Shown here one piece after another: positions 1-6,692 of a stretch of DNA of 7,971 nt (the stretch's first letter is position 1; each line of letters opens with the position of its first letter). The position numbers and the translations under genes are program-made. Location: assembly GCA_002298665.1 (NCBI GenBank), contig DBKW01000014.1:1-7971 (forward strand), read 5' to 3'. The notes below the pieces were generated by a model that was given only the letters and a program-made list of their open reading frames with translations, searched no databases and was not told the DNA's origin. This DNA comes from Verrucomicrobia bacterium UBA740 (GTDB taxonomy: Bacteria > Verrucomicrobiota > Kiritimatiellia > RFP12 > UBA1067).

Positions 1-53
1 ACATGCGCATGTTAGACCCCTTAACATGCGCATGTTAGATAGCGTCACATGCG
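1..53. repeat. 23-bp-period direct repeats with palindromic core
   Basis: The 16-mer ACATGCGCATGTTAGA occurs at 1-16 and again at 24-39. A truncated third copy, ACATGCG, starts at 47, so the three units begin exactly 23 bases apart. In the second copy the core extends to a perfect 16-bp palindrome, TAACATGCGCATGTTA (22-37). The 7-base spacers between units differ in sequence. A dyad-symmetric core repeated about every two helical turns is typical of tandem operators or iterons bound by a dimeric protein. The array begins at the window edge and may continue to the left. The repeats are seen directly; the binding role is inferred. Confidence 0.7.
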
Positions 54-100
54 GGGGGTATGGACAGGGTGTTCCGCAGGGGAAAATCCCCCTTCTGAGC

Positions 101-129
101 CGCCCCCGCCCTTTCTCCTGCCGGGGGCG
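101..129. other. GC-rich hairpin (8-bp perfect stem, 13-base loop)
   Basis: CGCCCCCG at 101-108 is the exact reverse complement of CGGGGGCG at 122-129, leaving a 13-base pyrimidine-rich loop. No T-tract follows on either strand, so it is not a standard intrinsic terminator. It could still block or pause transcription leaving the purF-like gene, or be a structural element of the repeat-rich region. Confidence 0.45.
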
Positions 130-199
130 ACAGGCGACCGTATAGAGGAATAGGAGACTAGAGCGCGTAAACGGGACAACAGGGACGGACGGAAAACCC

Positions 200-362
200 C
201 CACCTACATTTTCTACATCTCCGACACAGTTAAAACCGATAGGTTCCGCCCCTCTTCTACATCCTCTACATTTTCTACACGGTTAATAATCCTCTCCCGC
301 GCATTCTCTCCGTGTGAGATATTCTCCCCCCCCTCCCCTACCCCCATTCTACATTATCCACA
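200..362 (+). repeat. Three clusters of tandem DnaA-box-like 9-mers
   Basis: CTACA occurs six times on this strand within 150 bases (204, 213, 257, 266, 275, 349), followed by CCACA at 358. Within each cluster the spacing is exactly 9 bases. Read as 9-mers they are CCACCTACA/TTTTCTACA (200-217), TCTTCTACA/TCCTCTACA/TTTTCTACA (253-279) and CATTCTACA/TTATCCACA (345-362). The final 9-mer equals the consensus DnaA box, and TTTTCTACA differs from the relaxed consensus TTWTNCACA at one position. The tandem 9-bp phasing is seen directly; DnaA binding is inferred from length and similarity. Confidence 0.6.
354..362 (+). promoter_or_regulatory. Consensus DnaA box TTATCCACA
   Basis: The 9-mer TTATCCACA is a perfect match to the high-affinity DnaA recognition sequence. 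It is the last unit of the 9-mer clusters and directly follows the related 9-mer CATTCTACA. One perfect box can occur by chance in a window of this size; the adjoining array is what makes it credible. Confidence 0.45.
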
Positions 363-388
363 TTTCGCGCGGCTAGGGGAACTCCCAC

Positions 389-404
389 GAGCGCCGCGGC
401 GCTC
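389..404 (-). terminator. Palindrome over the purF-like stop codon; weak terminator candidate
   Basis: GAGCGCCGCGGCGCTC is a perfect 16-bp palindrome that can form a 6-bp GC stem with a CGCG tetraloop. It overlaps the TGA stop (403-405) of the purF-like gene by two bases. The bases after it on the minus strand (GTGGGAGTTCC) are not U-rich, so intrinsic termination would be inefficient. It may protect the 3' end of the transcript, or be a protein site belonging to the neighbouring repeat region. Confidence 0.3.
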
Positions 405-2070
405 AGTAGGACCGTCCCTCGCGCTTGGCGAGATAGTTCGCAAGCGAACGCTTGAGCACGCGGTAACCGCCCGGGGTCGGATAATTCCCCGTGAAGTACC
501 AGTCGCCGGTCGTCTTCGGACAGGCCCTGCGCAGCGCCTCGTTCGTCTGGAAGATGACGTCCACTTTCGCCTTCATCCCCGCCGGCGTCAGCAGGCGGGC
601 GATTTCCGCCGAAAGCTCCTGCTGCGTAAAGCGGCCATATAGCGCGACCAGATCCGTTTCGGGCGTCAGGTTACCGACGCCGGCCAGATTGACGAGCGCG
701 CGGAAGGCCACGAGCTCACCCAGCGTGGACATGTCGATGCCGTAGCAGTCGGGGAAGCAAATGGGCGGCGCGGACGAGGCGACGACGATGCGCTTCGGGC
801 CCAGCCGGTCCAGCATCGGCAGAATGGCGTTGCGCATCGTATTGCCGCGGACGATGGAGTCGTCCAGAACGACGAGCGTGTCCACGCCTGGACGCACCAG
901 TCCGTAGGTGACATCGTAGACGTGCTTGTAGAACTCGCGCCGCGCCGCAGCGTCCGCGATGAACGTGCGGAACTTCGCGTCCTTTATCGCGATCTGACCG
1001 AAGCGCACCGGACGCCCCTCGGCCAGACCCTCGCTCCACAGTGCGGAGAGGAGTCCGTGGAAGGCGACCTGCGCCGAATTGGGGATGTAGCTGAAGAAGG
1101 TGTGCTCGAAGTCGTAGTCGATCGCCTTCAGGAGCGGCAAAGCCAGTTCTTCGCCCAGGCGCTTGCGCTCCTGGTGGATTTCCGCGTCATTGGCGCGCGA
1201 GAAGTAGATGCGCTCGAAAACGCAACTGCGCGCCTCGGCCGGCTCGAGTATCCGCTCGAACGAGACCTCGCCGGACGGCGAGACAATCAACGCTTCGCCG
1301 GGGACGAGTTCCTTGACGTCCTCCGTCATGCAATCGAACGCCGCCTGTATGGCGGGGCGCTCCGACGCGGCGACGGCGATGTTCTCGTCGACGTAATAGT
1401 AGCCCGGGCGGATGCCGTGCGCATCGCGGATGGCAAAACTCCAGCCGTCCGCCGTCATGCCGCAAAGCGTGAAGGCGCCGTCCAAGCGCGGCAGAAGGGA
1501 CTTCAACGCCGCGATGAGCACGGCGCCGCGGTCCGCGACGCCCGCCATTTCCGCCTTGAGCATCTCGGAAGCGATCCACTCGCAAATCAAGTAGCCGTCC
1601 GCCTGCGACTCGGGGAACTTCCCAAGCTCGACGTAGGCGTCGAAAAGCTCCTGCGTATTGGTCAGATTGAAGTTTCCGGCCAGAAAGAGCGTGCGTTTGA
1701 GGCGCGTGGCCTTGTGGACGAACGGATGGCAGAAACTCTCGTCGCCCTTCCCGTAGGTGGCGTAGCGCAGATGGCCGAGAAACAGCGTCTCGTCCCCCAC
1801 GCGGCGCTTGGCTATGAGAGCGAGCAAGTCCGCGAGCGGCGTCGCGGAGGCGGACTTCATGATCTGGTAGGCGGGGGAGCCGGGCGCAGGGTTCAGCGAC
1901 AGCATCGCCGCGCCGGCGCCGTCCTGTCCCCGGTTATGCTGTTTCTCCAGAAGGAGGGACAACTTCGTGCCGCCGAAGTCCGCCGCGCCGTACGCTTCCC
2001 GGTAAAACGCGGCGCCCCTCCGCAAACGGAGGAGCGTGACCGCGCATTCGTGTTTGATCGAATCGGACAT
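403..2070 (-). CDS. purF: PurF-like amidophosphoribosyltransferase, long form
   Basis: Predicted to move the amide nitrogen of glutamine onto PRPP, giving 5-phosphoribosylamine, the first step of purine synthesis in the cytoplasm. The N-terminal half is a class II (Ntn) glutaminase: nucleophile Cys9 after an eight-residue propeptide (E-C-A-V), NRGQDGAG at 46-53, GHLRYATYG at 99-107, GNFNLTN at 132-138 and HGIRPG at 218-223. The C-terminal half is a type I phosphoribosyltransferase with the PRPP loop VVLDDSIVRGNTM (400-412) and CYGIDMSTLG (442-451). At 555 residues it exceeds the usual 470-505, and motif spacing resembles the long form found in Bacteroidota. Oddities: Ala replaces the usual Gly after the nucleophile, and Tyr-Phe-Thr-Gly stands where Bacillus-type enzymes have a Cys-Phe-Thr-Gly iron-sulfur ligand. 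I chose ATG at 2070 because Cys9 must lie near the mature N-terminus and a GGAAAGG ribosome site precedes it; the frame is open 38 codons further upstream. It is second in an operon with glnN (19-base gap), implying nitrogen control. The exact substrate is inferred from family. Confidence 0.88.
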   Translation of the reverse strand: MSDSIKHECAVTLLRLRRGAAFYREAYGAADFGGTKLSLLLEKQHNRGQDGAGAAMLSLNPAPGSPAYQIMKSASATPLADLLALIAKRRVGDETLFLGHLRYATYGKGDESFCHPFVHKATRLKRTLFLAGNFNLTNTQELFDAYVELGKFPESQADGYLICEWIASEMLKAEMAGVADRGAVLIAALKSLLPRLDGAFTLCGMTADGWSFAIRDAHGIRPGYYYVDENIAVAASERPAIQAAFDCMTEDVKELVPGEALIVSPSGEVSFERILEPAEARSCVFERIYFSRANDAEIHQERKRLGEELALPLLKAIDYDFEHTFFSYIPNSAQVAFHGLLSALWSEGLAEGRPVRFGQIAIKDAKFRTFIADAAARREFYKHVYDVTYGLVRPGVDTLVVLDDSIVRGNTMRNAILPMLDRLGPKRIVVASSAPPICFPDCYGIDMSTLGELVAFRALVNLAGVGNLTPETDLVALYGRFTQQELSAEIARLLTPAGMKAKVDVIFQTNEALRRACPKTTGDWYFTGNYPTPGGYRVLKRSLANYLAKREGRSY

Positions 2071-2079
2071 CCCAAAGGA

Positions 2080-2086
2080 CCTTTCC
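2080..2086 (-). promoter_or_regulatory. Ribosome binding site of the purF-like gene
   Basis: GGAAAGG lies 9 bases before the ATG at 2070, within the short gap after the glnN stop, and supports that start over upstream in-frame ones. It is part of the imperfect palindrome GGAAAGGTCCTTTGG, which could partly mask the site in the mRNA. Confidence 0.6.
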
Positions 2087-2089
2087 GAA

Positions 2090-4267
2090 TCAGTACAGGA
2101 AGAGCATCTCCCGGTACTTCGGCAGGGGCCACTTGTCGTCCGAGACAATCTTCTCCAGATTGTCCACCGTGGTGCGCAAGGCAACCATGGCGGTCAGAAT
2201 GGCGTGCGTATCCTTCTTGGAGATCGCCTCCTCGAGATCCGCGCCCTGCGTCTTGAGGGCATCCAACCCGACGCCGAGACGGATGACCGAATCGCGCAGC
2301 GCGGAAGTGCCCGCCGCAATCGCGCACTTGTCGGCCTTCTCGCACGCCTTCAGAGAGTCAAGATACTCCGCCTTGGCAGCCGGGGCCACGATCGTGCGGA
2401 CGATATCCAGCGCGCAGTTGCCCTCGATGAGGATCTTCTGGACGTACTCCTCGCTGGCGATTTCCTCGCGGGACGCGAGTTCGCGCGCACTGAATACGCC
2501 GGCCTTCTCGAACATCTCCACATTCTCCTTGAGGGAGAACGCCTTGAGCGCCTCGGGCGTCGTCGCGGCGTTGGGGAGTCCGCGCTTGGCGGCCTCGGTC
2601 AGCCAGTCCGACTTGTAGCCGTCGCCGTTGAAGAGGATGCGCTTATGCGCCTTGATGATGTCCTGCAGGATCTTCTGCAGAGCAGAGTGGAACTCGGGCG
2701 AATGCTTGCCCGGCTCGACCTTGCCGCAGACGCCCGCCTTCTCGAGTTCGCCGGCGATGCGGTTCATCGCCTCGCCCACAATCGTGTTCAGCACCACGTT
2801 CGGACCCGAGCAGCTCGCCGAGGAACCCGGCGCGCGGAACTCGAACTTGTTGCCCGTGAAGGCGAACGGCGAGGTGCGGTTGCGGTCCGTCGCGTCCTTC
2901 GGCAGGACCGGCAGCGTATCCACGCCGATGCGCATCTGGCCGGCGTGCTTGGAGTGCTTCGGCTCGCCATTCTCGAGCTGCGCGACGACGTCCGCGAGCT
3001 GGTCGCCGAGGTAGATGGAAATCACCGCGGGCGGCGCTTCGTTCGCGCCGAGACGATGGTCGTTGCCGGCCGTCGCGACGGAGGCGCGCACGAGATCCGC
3101 ATGCTTGTCGACCGCCTCGATGACGGCGCAGAGTGTCGTCAGGAAGATAGCGTTCTGGTGCGGATCGTTGCCCGGATTCAAGAGGTTCGTCTTGCCGTAG
3201 GCGACGGACCAGTTGTTGTGCTTGCCCGAGCCGTTGATGCCGGCGAACGGTTTCTCATGGAGGAGGCAGACGAATCCGTTGCGGTCGGCGACCTGGCGGA
3301 GGACTTCCATGATCAGCATGTTGTGGTCGCAACTGAGATTGAGTTCCTCGAACATAGGGGCGAGCTCGAACTGCGCCGGCGCGACCTCGTTGTGGCGCGT
3401 CTTGGCCGGGATGCCGAGCTTCCAAAGCTCCTTCTCGACCTCGCTCATGAAGTTCAGGATGCGGTTGCGGATCGAGCCGAAGTAGTGGTCCTCAAGCTGC
3501 TGATGCTTCGCGGAAGGCGCACCGAAAAGCGTCCGACCCGTCATCACGAGATCGGGGCGCGCGAGGTAGTACGACTTGTCGATCAGGAAGTACTCCTGTT
3601 CCGGCCCGAGGGTGATCGTGACCTTCTCTTCCGCCTTGCCGAAACACTTCATGAGGCGCTTCGTGGCCGCGCTCAGATACTGCATCGAACGCAGGAGCGG
3701 CGTCTTCTGGTCAAGCGCCTCGCCCGTGTACGCGCAGAACGCGGTCGGAATACACAAGGTCGCGCCGTTGCCGTGGCGCTTGATGAACGCCGGGGAGGTC
3801 GGATCCCACGCCGTGTAGCCGCGCGCTTCGAAAGTGGAACGAATGCCGCCCGAAGGGAAGCTCGACGCGTCCGGCTCGCCGACGATCAGGTTCTTGCCCG
3901 AGAATGCCTGCACAGGCTTGCCGTCGATGATCTCCAGAAACGCGTCGTGCTTCTCTGCGGTGGACCCGGTCAACGGCAGGAACCAGTGGGTGTAGTGCGT
4001 CGCGCCGCGGTCCATCGCCCAGTGGCGCATCGCGTGGGCGACTTCGCCGGCGATGGAAGGGTCGAGCGGCTGACCGCCGTCTATTGTCGCCAAAAGCTTC
4101 TTGCAGGTCTCCTTGGAGAGGTACTTCTGCATCGTCTCCTTCGTGAAGACATCTTCCGCGTAACCGATGTCACGCATATCGTCGTTAATCTCTACCGGAG
4201 CCGAAGGCGCTGTCGCCTTCAAATCCGCCACCTTCTCCATTGCCGCCAGACGGGCACATACGCTCAT
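2090..4267 (-). CDS. glnN: Type III glutamine synthetase (GlnN)
   Basis: Condenses glutamate and ammonia with ATP to make glutamine, the main entry of ammonia into metabolism; cytoplasmic, forming large oligomers in this family. The product is 725 residues, normal for GSIII and far longer than the roughly 450-470 of GlnA. Family motifs appear in order: ARGYTAWDPTSPAF (148-161), the metal/glutamate-site GPEQEYFLI (221-229), NEVAPAQFELAP (293-304), FAGINGSGKHNNWS (341-354), RLGANEAPPAVIS (405-417) and NRTSPFAFTGNKFEFR (463-478). The C-terminal third is the extra region typical of type III. I chose ATG at 4267 because GAAAGGA lies 8 bases upstream and it gives the expected N-terminus; an in-frame ATG at 4300 has no such site. 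It is first in a two-gene operon with the purF-like gene. A consensus sigma-54 promoter is centred about 70 bases upstream, so expression probably depends on a nitrogen-sensing enhancer-binding protein. No key residue is visibly missing. Confidence 0.97.
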   Translation of the reverse strand: MSVCARLAAMEKVADLKATAPSAPVEINDDMRDIGYAEDVFTKETMQKYLSKETCKKLLATIDGGQPLDPSIAGEVAHAMRHWAMDRGATHYTHWFLPLTGSTAEKHDAFLEIIDGKPVQAFSGKNLIVGEPDASSFPSGGIRSTFEARGYTAWDPTSPAFIKRHGNGATLCIPTAFCAYTGEALDQKTPLLRSMQYLSAATKRLMKCFGKAEEKVTITLGPEQEYFLIDKSYYLARPDLVMTGRTLFGAPSAKHQQLEDHYFGSIRNRILNFMSEVEKELWKLGIPAKTRHNEVAPAQFELAPMFEELNLSCDHNMLIMEVLRQVADRNGFVCLLHEKPFAGINGSGKHNNWSVAYGKTNLLNPGNDPHQNAIFLTTLCAVIEAVDKHADLVRASVATAGNDHRLGANEAPPAVISIYLGDQLADVVAQLENGEPKHSKHAGQMRIGVDTLPVLPKDATDRNRTSPFAFTGNKFEFRAPGSSASCSGPNVVLNTIVGEAMNRIAGELEKAGVCGKVEPGKHSPEFHSALQKILQDIIKAHKRILFNGDGYKSDWLTEAAKRGLPNAATTPEALKAFSLKENVEMFEKAGVFSARELASREEIASEEYVQKILIEGNCALDIVRTIVAPAAKAEYLDSLKACEKADKCAIAAGTSALRDSVIRLGVGLDALKTQGADLEEAISKKDTHAILTAMVALRTTVDNLEKIVSDDKWPLPKYREMLFLY

Positions 4268-4275
4268 TGTATTGA

Positions 4276-4282
4276 TCCTTTC
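4276..4282 (-). promoter_or_regulatory. Ribosome binding site of glnN
   Basis: GAAAGGA stands 8 bases before the ATG at 4267, deciding that start over the in-frame ATG at 4300. The predicted 5' leader between the sigma-54 start point and the ATG is only about 50 bases, too short for a large riboswitch. Confidence 0.65.
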
Positions 4283-4329
4283 ACTCTTTCGGGCCGCCAC
4301 ACCGGCAACCCACGACGTTAAAATACACT

Positions 4330-4346
4330 AGCAAATACCGTGCCAA
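4330..4346 (-). promoter_or_regulatory. Sigma-54 (RpoN) promoter for glnN-purF
   Basis: The minus strand reads TTGGCACGGTATTTGCT, matching every position of the published sigma-54 consensus YTGGCACGrNNNTTGCW, with GG at -24 and GC at -12 in correct spacing. The predicted transcript start is near 4319, about 51 bases before the glnN ATG. This promoter type stays closed until an ATP-dependent enhancer-binding protein activates it, which suits a nitrogen-limitation gene. The match is seen directly; activity is inferred. Confidence 0.85.
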
Positions 4347-4420
4347 CGCCCTTCCGGCGTCGTAAAAGCCCTGAAAATGCGATCCATAGCCCTTTTCTTG
4401 TAAGGCGTCGCACATTCTTT

Positions 4421-4433
4421 TACATAAAATGTA
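4421..4433. promoter_or_regulatory. Possible upstream activator site for the sigma-54 promoter
   Basis: TACATAAAATGTA is a perfect inverted repeat (5-bp arms, 3-base spacer) centred about 108 bases upstream of the predicted start point, a usual distance for enhancer-binding proteins. It sits inside longer imperfect dyads: GCACATT (4410-4416) with AATGTAC (4428-4434), and CTTGTA (4397-4402) with TACAAG (4432-4437). It does not resemble the enterobacterial NtrC site (TGCACCA-N3-TGGTGCA), so the activator is unknown. Position and symmetry are the only evidence. Confidence 0.35.
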
Positions 4434-4455
4434 CAAGCGAACCCCGTCACCGACA

Positions 4456-6672
4456 TCAATTCGCCTTGCTGTCGTGCATATCGTAGAAGAAGATGCGCAG
4501 CGAGTTCGCGACCACGAGGATCGTGCTCGCGTTGTGCATGACGGCGCCGGCGATGACGGGTATCAGCCCCAGACCGCCCAGGAGAAGTCCGACCGTATTG
4601 ACGCCCACGGAGACGAAGAAGTTCTGCCGGATGACGTCCATCGTCCGGTGCGCGAGCCCGTACGTCGCCGGCAAAAGGAGCGCGTTGTCGCCGGCGATCG
4701 TGATGTCCGCCGCCTCCATCGCGACGTCCGTGCGCGTCTTGCCGAGCGCGATTCCCACGTCGGCATAGGCGAGCCCGGGCGCGTCGTTTATGCCGTCCCC
4801 GACCATCACGACGCCGTTGCCCTCCGCCTGCAGGCGCAAAATCACCTTCGCCTTGTCCTCCGGCATGAGTTCGGACTCGAACCCGTCCAGCCCCAGGCGC
4901 CGCGCGACGACGTCCGCCTGCTGTTCCTGGTCGCCCGTCAGGAGCAGGATGTCGTCCACGCCCGACAGCCGCAGGCGGTTGAGCGCCTTCTTCATGTTCT
5001 CCCTAAGCGGATCGTGGATGCCGATCAAACCGACGATTTCGGGTCCGTTCGCGACGTAAATGACGCTTTCGCCGTTGGCGAACATCTTCGAAGCCTGTTC
5101 GCGCATGGGATGGGTATGGATGCCCGCCTCGTTCAGGAAACGCTTGGAGCCGACGCGCACGGTCTTGCGCCCCACTTTCGTCCAGACGCCCCGCCCCACG
5201 ACCGTGTGGACCTCGCGATGGGCGGGGATGGACCCGCCCATCCGCTGAAGGCGCGAAAGGATTGCGTTCGCCATCGGGTGGCGGCTCGTTTCCTCCGCCG
5301 CGGCGGCGAGGGCGAGGACCTGTTCGCGCGAATATTCTCCGGATACTGTCGCGATGGACGTGACGCGCGGCCGGCCCTCCGTCAACGTGCCGGTCTTGTC
5401 GAGGATGAGCGTATCCGCCTCGGTCAGCGTCTGCAGGCAGCCGCCGCCCTTGATGAGCACGCCGTTGCGCGCGGCCGTCGAAATCGCCGCGGAAAGCGCC
5501 GCGGCCGTCGAGAGGCGGATTCCGCACGAATAGTCGATGACGAGCATGTTGAGCGCCCGGTTCACATCGTGCGTGCACAGATAGACGACGAGCGCGAGCG
5601 AAATGTTGACCGGCACGAGCGCCGCGGAGAACCTGTCCGCGTACGTCTGGATCTCCGCCTTCTTGCCCTCGGCGTCCTCCACCATGCGGATGATCCGCGA
5701 AACCGCCGTGCCCTCGCCGACGGAATCGACGCGGATGGACGCCGTCCCGTCCACCGCGAGCGTGCCGGCGTAGACCTTGCCGCCCGGCTCGCGCGGCACC
5801 GGACCGAACTCGCCCGTGATGGACGACTGATCCACGAAGACGCGCCCTTCGGCGATTTCGCCGTCCGCGCAAATCTTCTCGCCCGTGTGGACGACGATGT
5901 AGTCCCCCGGCTTGAGCGCGGAAACCTCGACACGCTCGAGCGGCGAGCCGAGTTCGCCCGAGGCCGCGCGCCAGACCTTCTCGCCCTCGACGGACAGCAT
6001 CTCGCGGATCGCGTTGCGCGTCTGGTTCATCGTGTACGCCGTCAGGGATTCGGCCAGGTCATGCAGCATGAGGACGGTCAGGGCGGATCCCGCCCGCCCG
6101 GTCGCCACGCTCGAGACGATCGCCAGCACACTCAAGGTGTCCGCGTTCGGAAGGCAGGTTCGGCGCAGGGCGCCGATTCCGCTGCGGAAGATCGGGGCGG
6201 CGAGCGCCAGCGCGCCGAATCCGGCCGGCGTGAGGAACCGCCCCAGGACCGTCGCCGGCGCGGCTTTCTTGAAGAGCCAGGACCCCACCAGCAAAAGGCC
6301 CGAAACGCCTGCGCGCGTCAGCATCGTCGCCACCGTCTCCTCGTGCAGGTCGCGCTCTTTCACGGAAAGATGGTTGCGCTCCTCGCGCACTTTCTGGAGC
6401 GCGCTGAGCGAATGGATCTGGATGAGGCTTTCGACCGACTCCAGCAGGTCGTCGTCCGTCACGCGCGCCGGGTCGTACGTCAGGATCACGCTCGAGGCGG
6501 CGCAGTTCATGCGCTGCGAGGTCACACCGCGCAACTGGGAAAAGTGGTTCTCGAGGTCGGTCTGCTCCGCCGAAAGATACTTGATCGCGCGGCAGACGAT
6601 CCGTACGCGCCCCGGCAGACGGTGCGCGAACCGGCACTTCAAAAGCGGCACTTGATTGGTGTGAAAAGCCAT
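4456..6672 (-). CDS. P1B-type heavy-metal-transporting ATPase with HMA-like N-terminus
   Basis: Inner-membrane ATP-driven pump, probably exporting a transition metal. The product is 738 residues. Residues 12-80 form a degenerate HMA-like domain (HRLPGRVR at 17-24) without CxxC. Hydrophobic segments lie near 121-162, 178-213, 348-400 and 681-727. The actuator loop TGE is at 286-288, the phosphorylated Asp425 in DKTGTLT (425-431), the P1B signature HP at 465-466, TGD at 579-581 and GDGINDAP at 625-632. The ion-path motif in the sixth membrane helix is Ser-Cys-Gly (382-384) instead of CPC, and the last helix carries MHNAST (712-717). These argue against a classic Cu(I) pump; Mn, Fe or Zn are possible, but the metal cannot be read from sequence. 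TGE is followed by Phe-Gly-Pro-Val where P1B pumps usually have TGE(S/P)-x-P-V. I chose ATG at 6672 because ACGAGG lies 8 bases upstream and the LPGR motif falls near the N-terminus; the frame stays open further upstream, opposite logic to the real upstream gene. Last gene of a three-gene operon. Confidence 0.92.
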   Translation of the reverse strand: MAFHTNQVPLLKCRFAHRLPGRVRIVCRAIKYLSAEQTDLENHFSQLRGVTSQRMNCAASSVILTYDPARVTDDDLLESVESLIQIHSLSALQKVREERNHLSVKERDLHEETVATMLTRAGVSGLLLVGSWLFKKAAPATVLGRFLTPAGFGALALAAPIFRSGIGALRRTCLPNADTLSVLAIVSSVATGRAGSALTVLMLHDLAESLTAYTMNQTRNAIREMLSVEGEKVWRAASGELGSPLERVEVSALKPGDYIVVHTGEKICADGEIAEGRVFVDQSSITGEFGPVPREPGGKVYAGTLAVDGTASIRVDSVGEGTAVSRIIRMVEDAEGKKAEIQTYADRFSAALVPVNISLALVVYLCTHDVNRALNMLVIDYSCGIRLSTAAALSAAISTAARNGVLIKGGGCLQTLTEADTLILDKTGTLTEGRPRVTSIATVSGEYSREQVLALAAAAEETSRHPMANAILSRLQRMGGSIPAHREVHTVVGRGVWTKVGRKTVRVGSKRFLNEAGIHTHPMREQASKMFANGESVIYVANGPEIVGLIGIHDPLRENMKKALNRLRLSGVDDILLLTGDQEQQADVVARRLGLDGFESELMPEDKAKVILRLQAEGNGVVMVGDGINDAPGLAYADVGIALGKTRTDVAMEAADITIAGDNALLLPATYGLAHRTMDVIRQNFFVSVGVNTVGLLLGGLGLIPVIAGAVMHNASTILVVANSLRIFFYDMHDSKAN

Positions 6673-6680
6673 GATATAAA

Positions 6681-6686
6681 CCTCGT
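6681..6686 (-). promoter_or_regulatory. Ribosome binding site of the P1B ATPase gene
   Basis: ACGAGG stands 8 bases before the ATG at 6672, in the 20-base gap after the preceding stop codon. It decides the start, since the same frame remains open for about 160 codons upstream through a gene read in another frame. Confidence 0.55.
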
Positions 6687-6692
6687 TTCCAT

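Larger units (their letters stand above)
1..402. other. Non-coding, repeat-rich region (origin-like or regulatory)
   Basis: I see no credible gene in any frame over these 402 bases. The region holds the 23-bp-period palindromic repeats (1-53), a short hairpin GGGGA-AAA-TCCCC (79-91), a strong GC-rich hairpin (101-129), and three groups of tandem 9-mers ending in CTACA/CCACA (200-362), the last being a consensus DnaA box. Between 240 and 350 the plus strand is strongly pyrimidine-rich. No clearly AT-rich unwinding stretch and no replication-initiator gene are visible. It could be part of a replication origin, a DnaA-titration or regulatory locus, or a control region for a gene lying to the left. 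Confidence 0.5.

Noticed and set aside
1..53. Considered as the end of a CRISPR array
   Set aside because: The repeats are palindromic 16-mers with 7-base spacers; CRISPR repeats and spacers are each usually above 20 bases, and no cas gene is visible.
922..2256. A 444-codon plus-strand open frame opposite the purF-like gene
   Set aside because: It spans the boundary of two real minus-strand genes, has no domain-like features and no good ribosome site; explained by antisense codon bias.
2036..4321. A 761-codon plus-strand open frame running the full length opposite glnN
   Set aside because: It is rich in Arg, Leu and Val with low complexity and no recognisable domain, while the opposite strand encodes an intact glutamine synthetase. 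High GC at third codon positions removes stop codons from this antisense frame.
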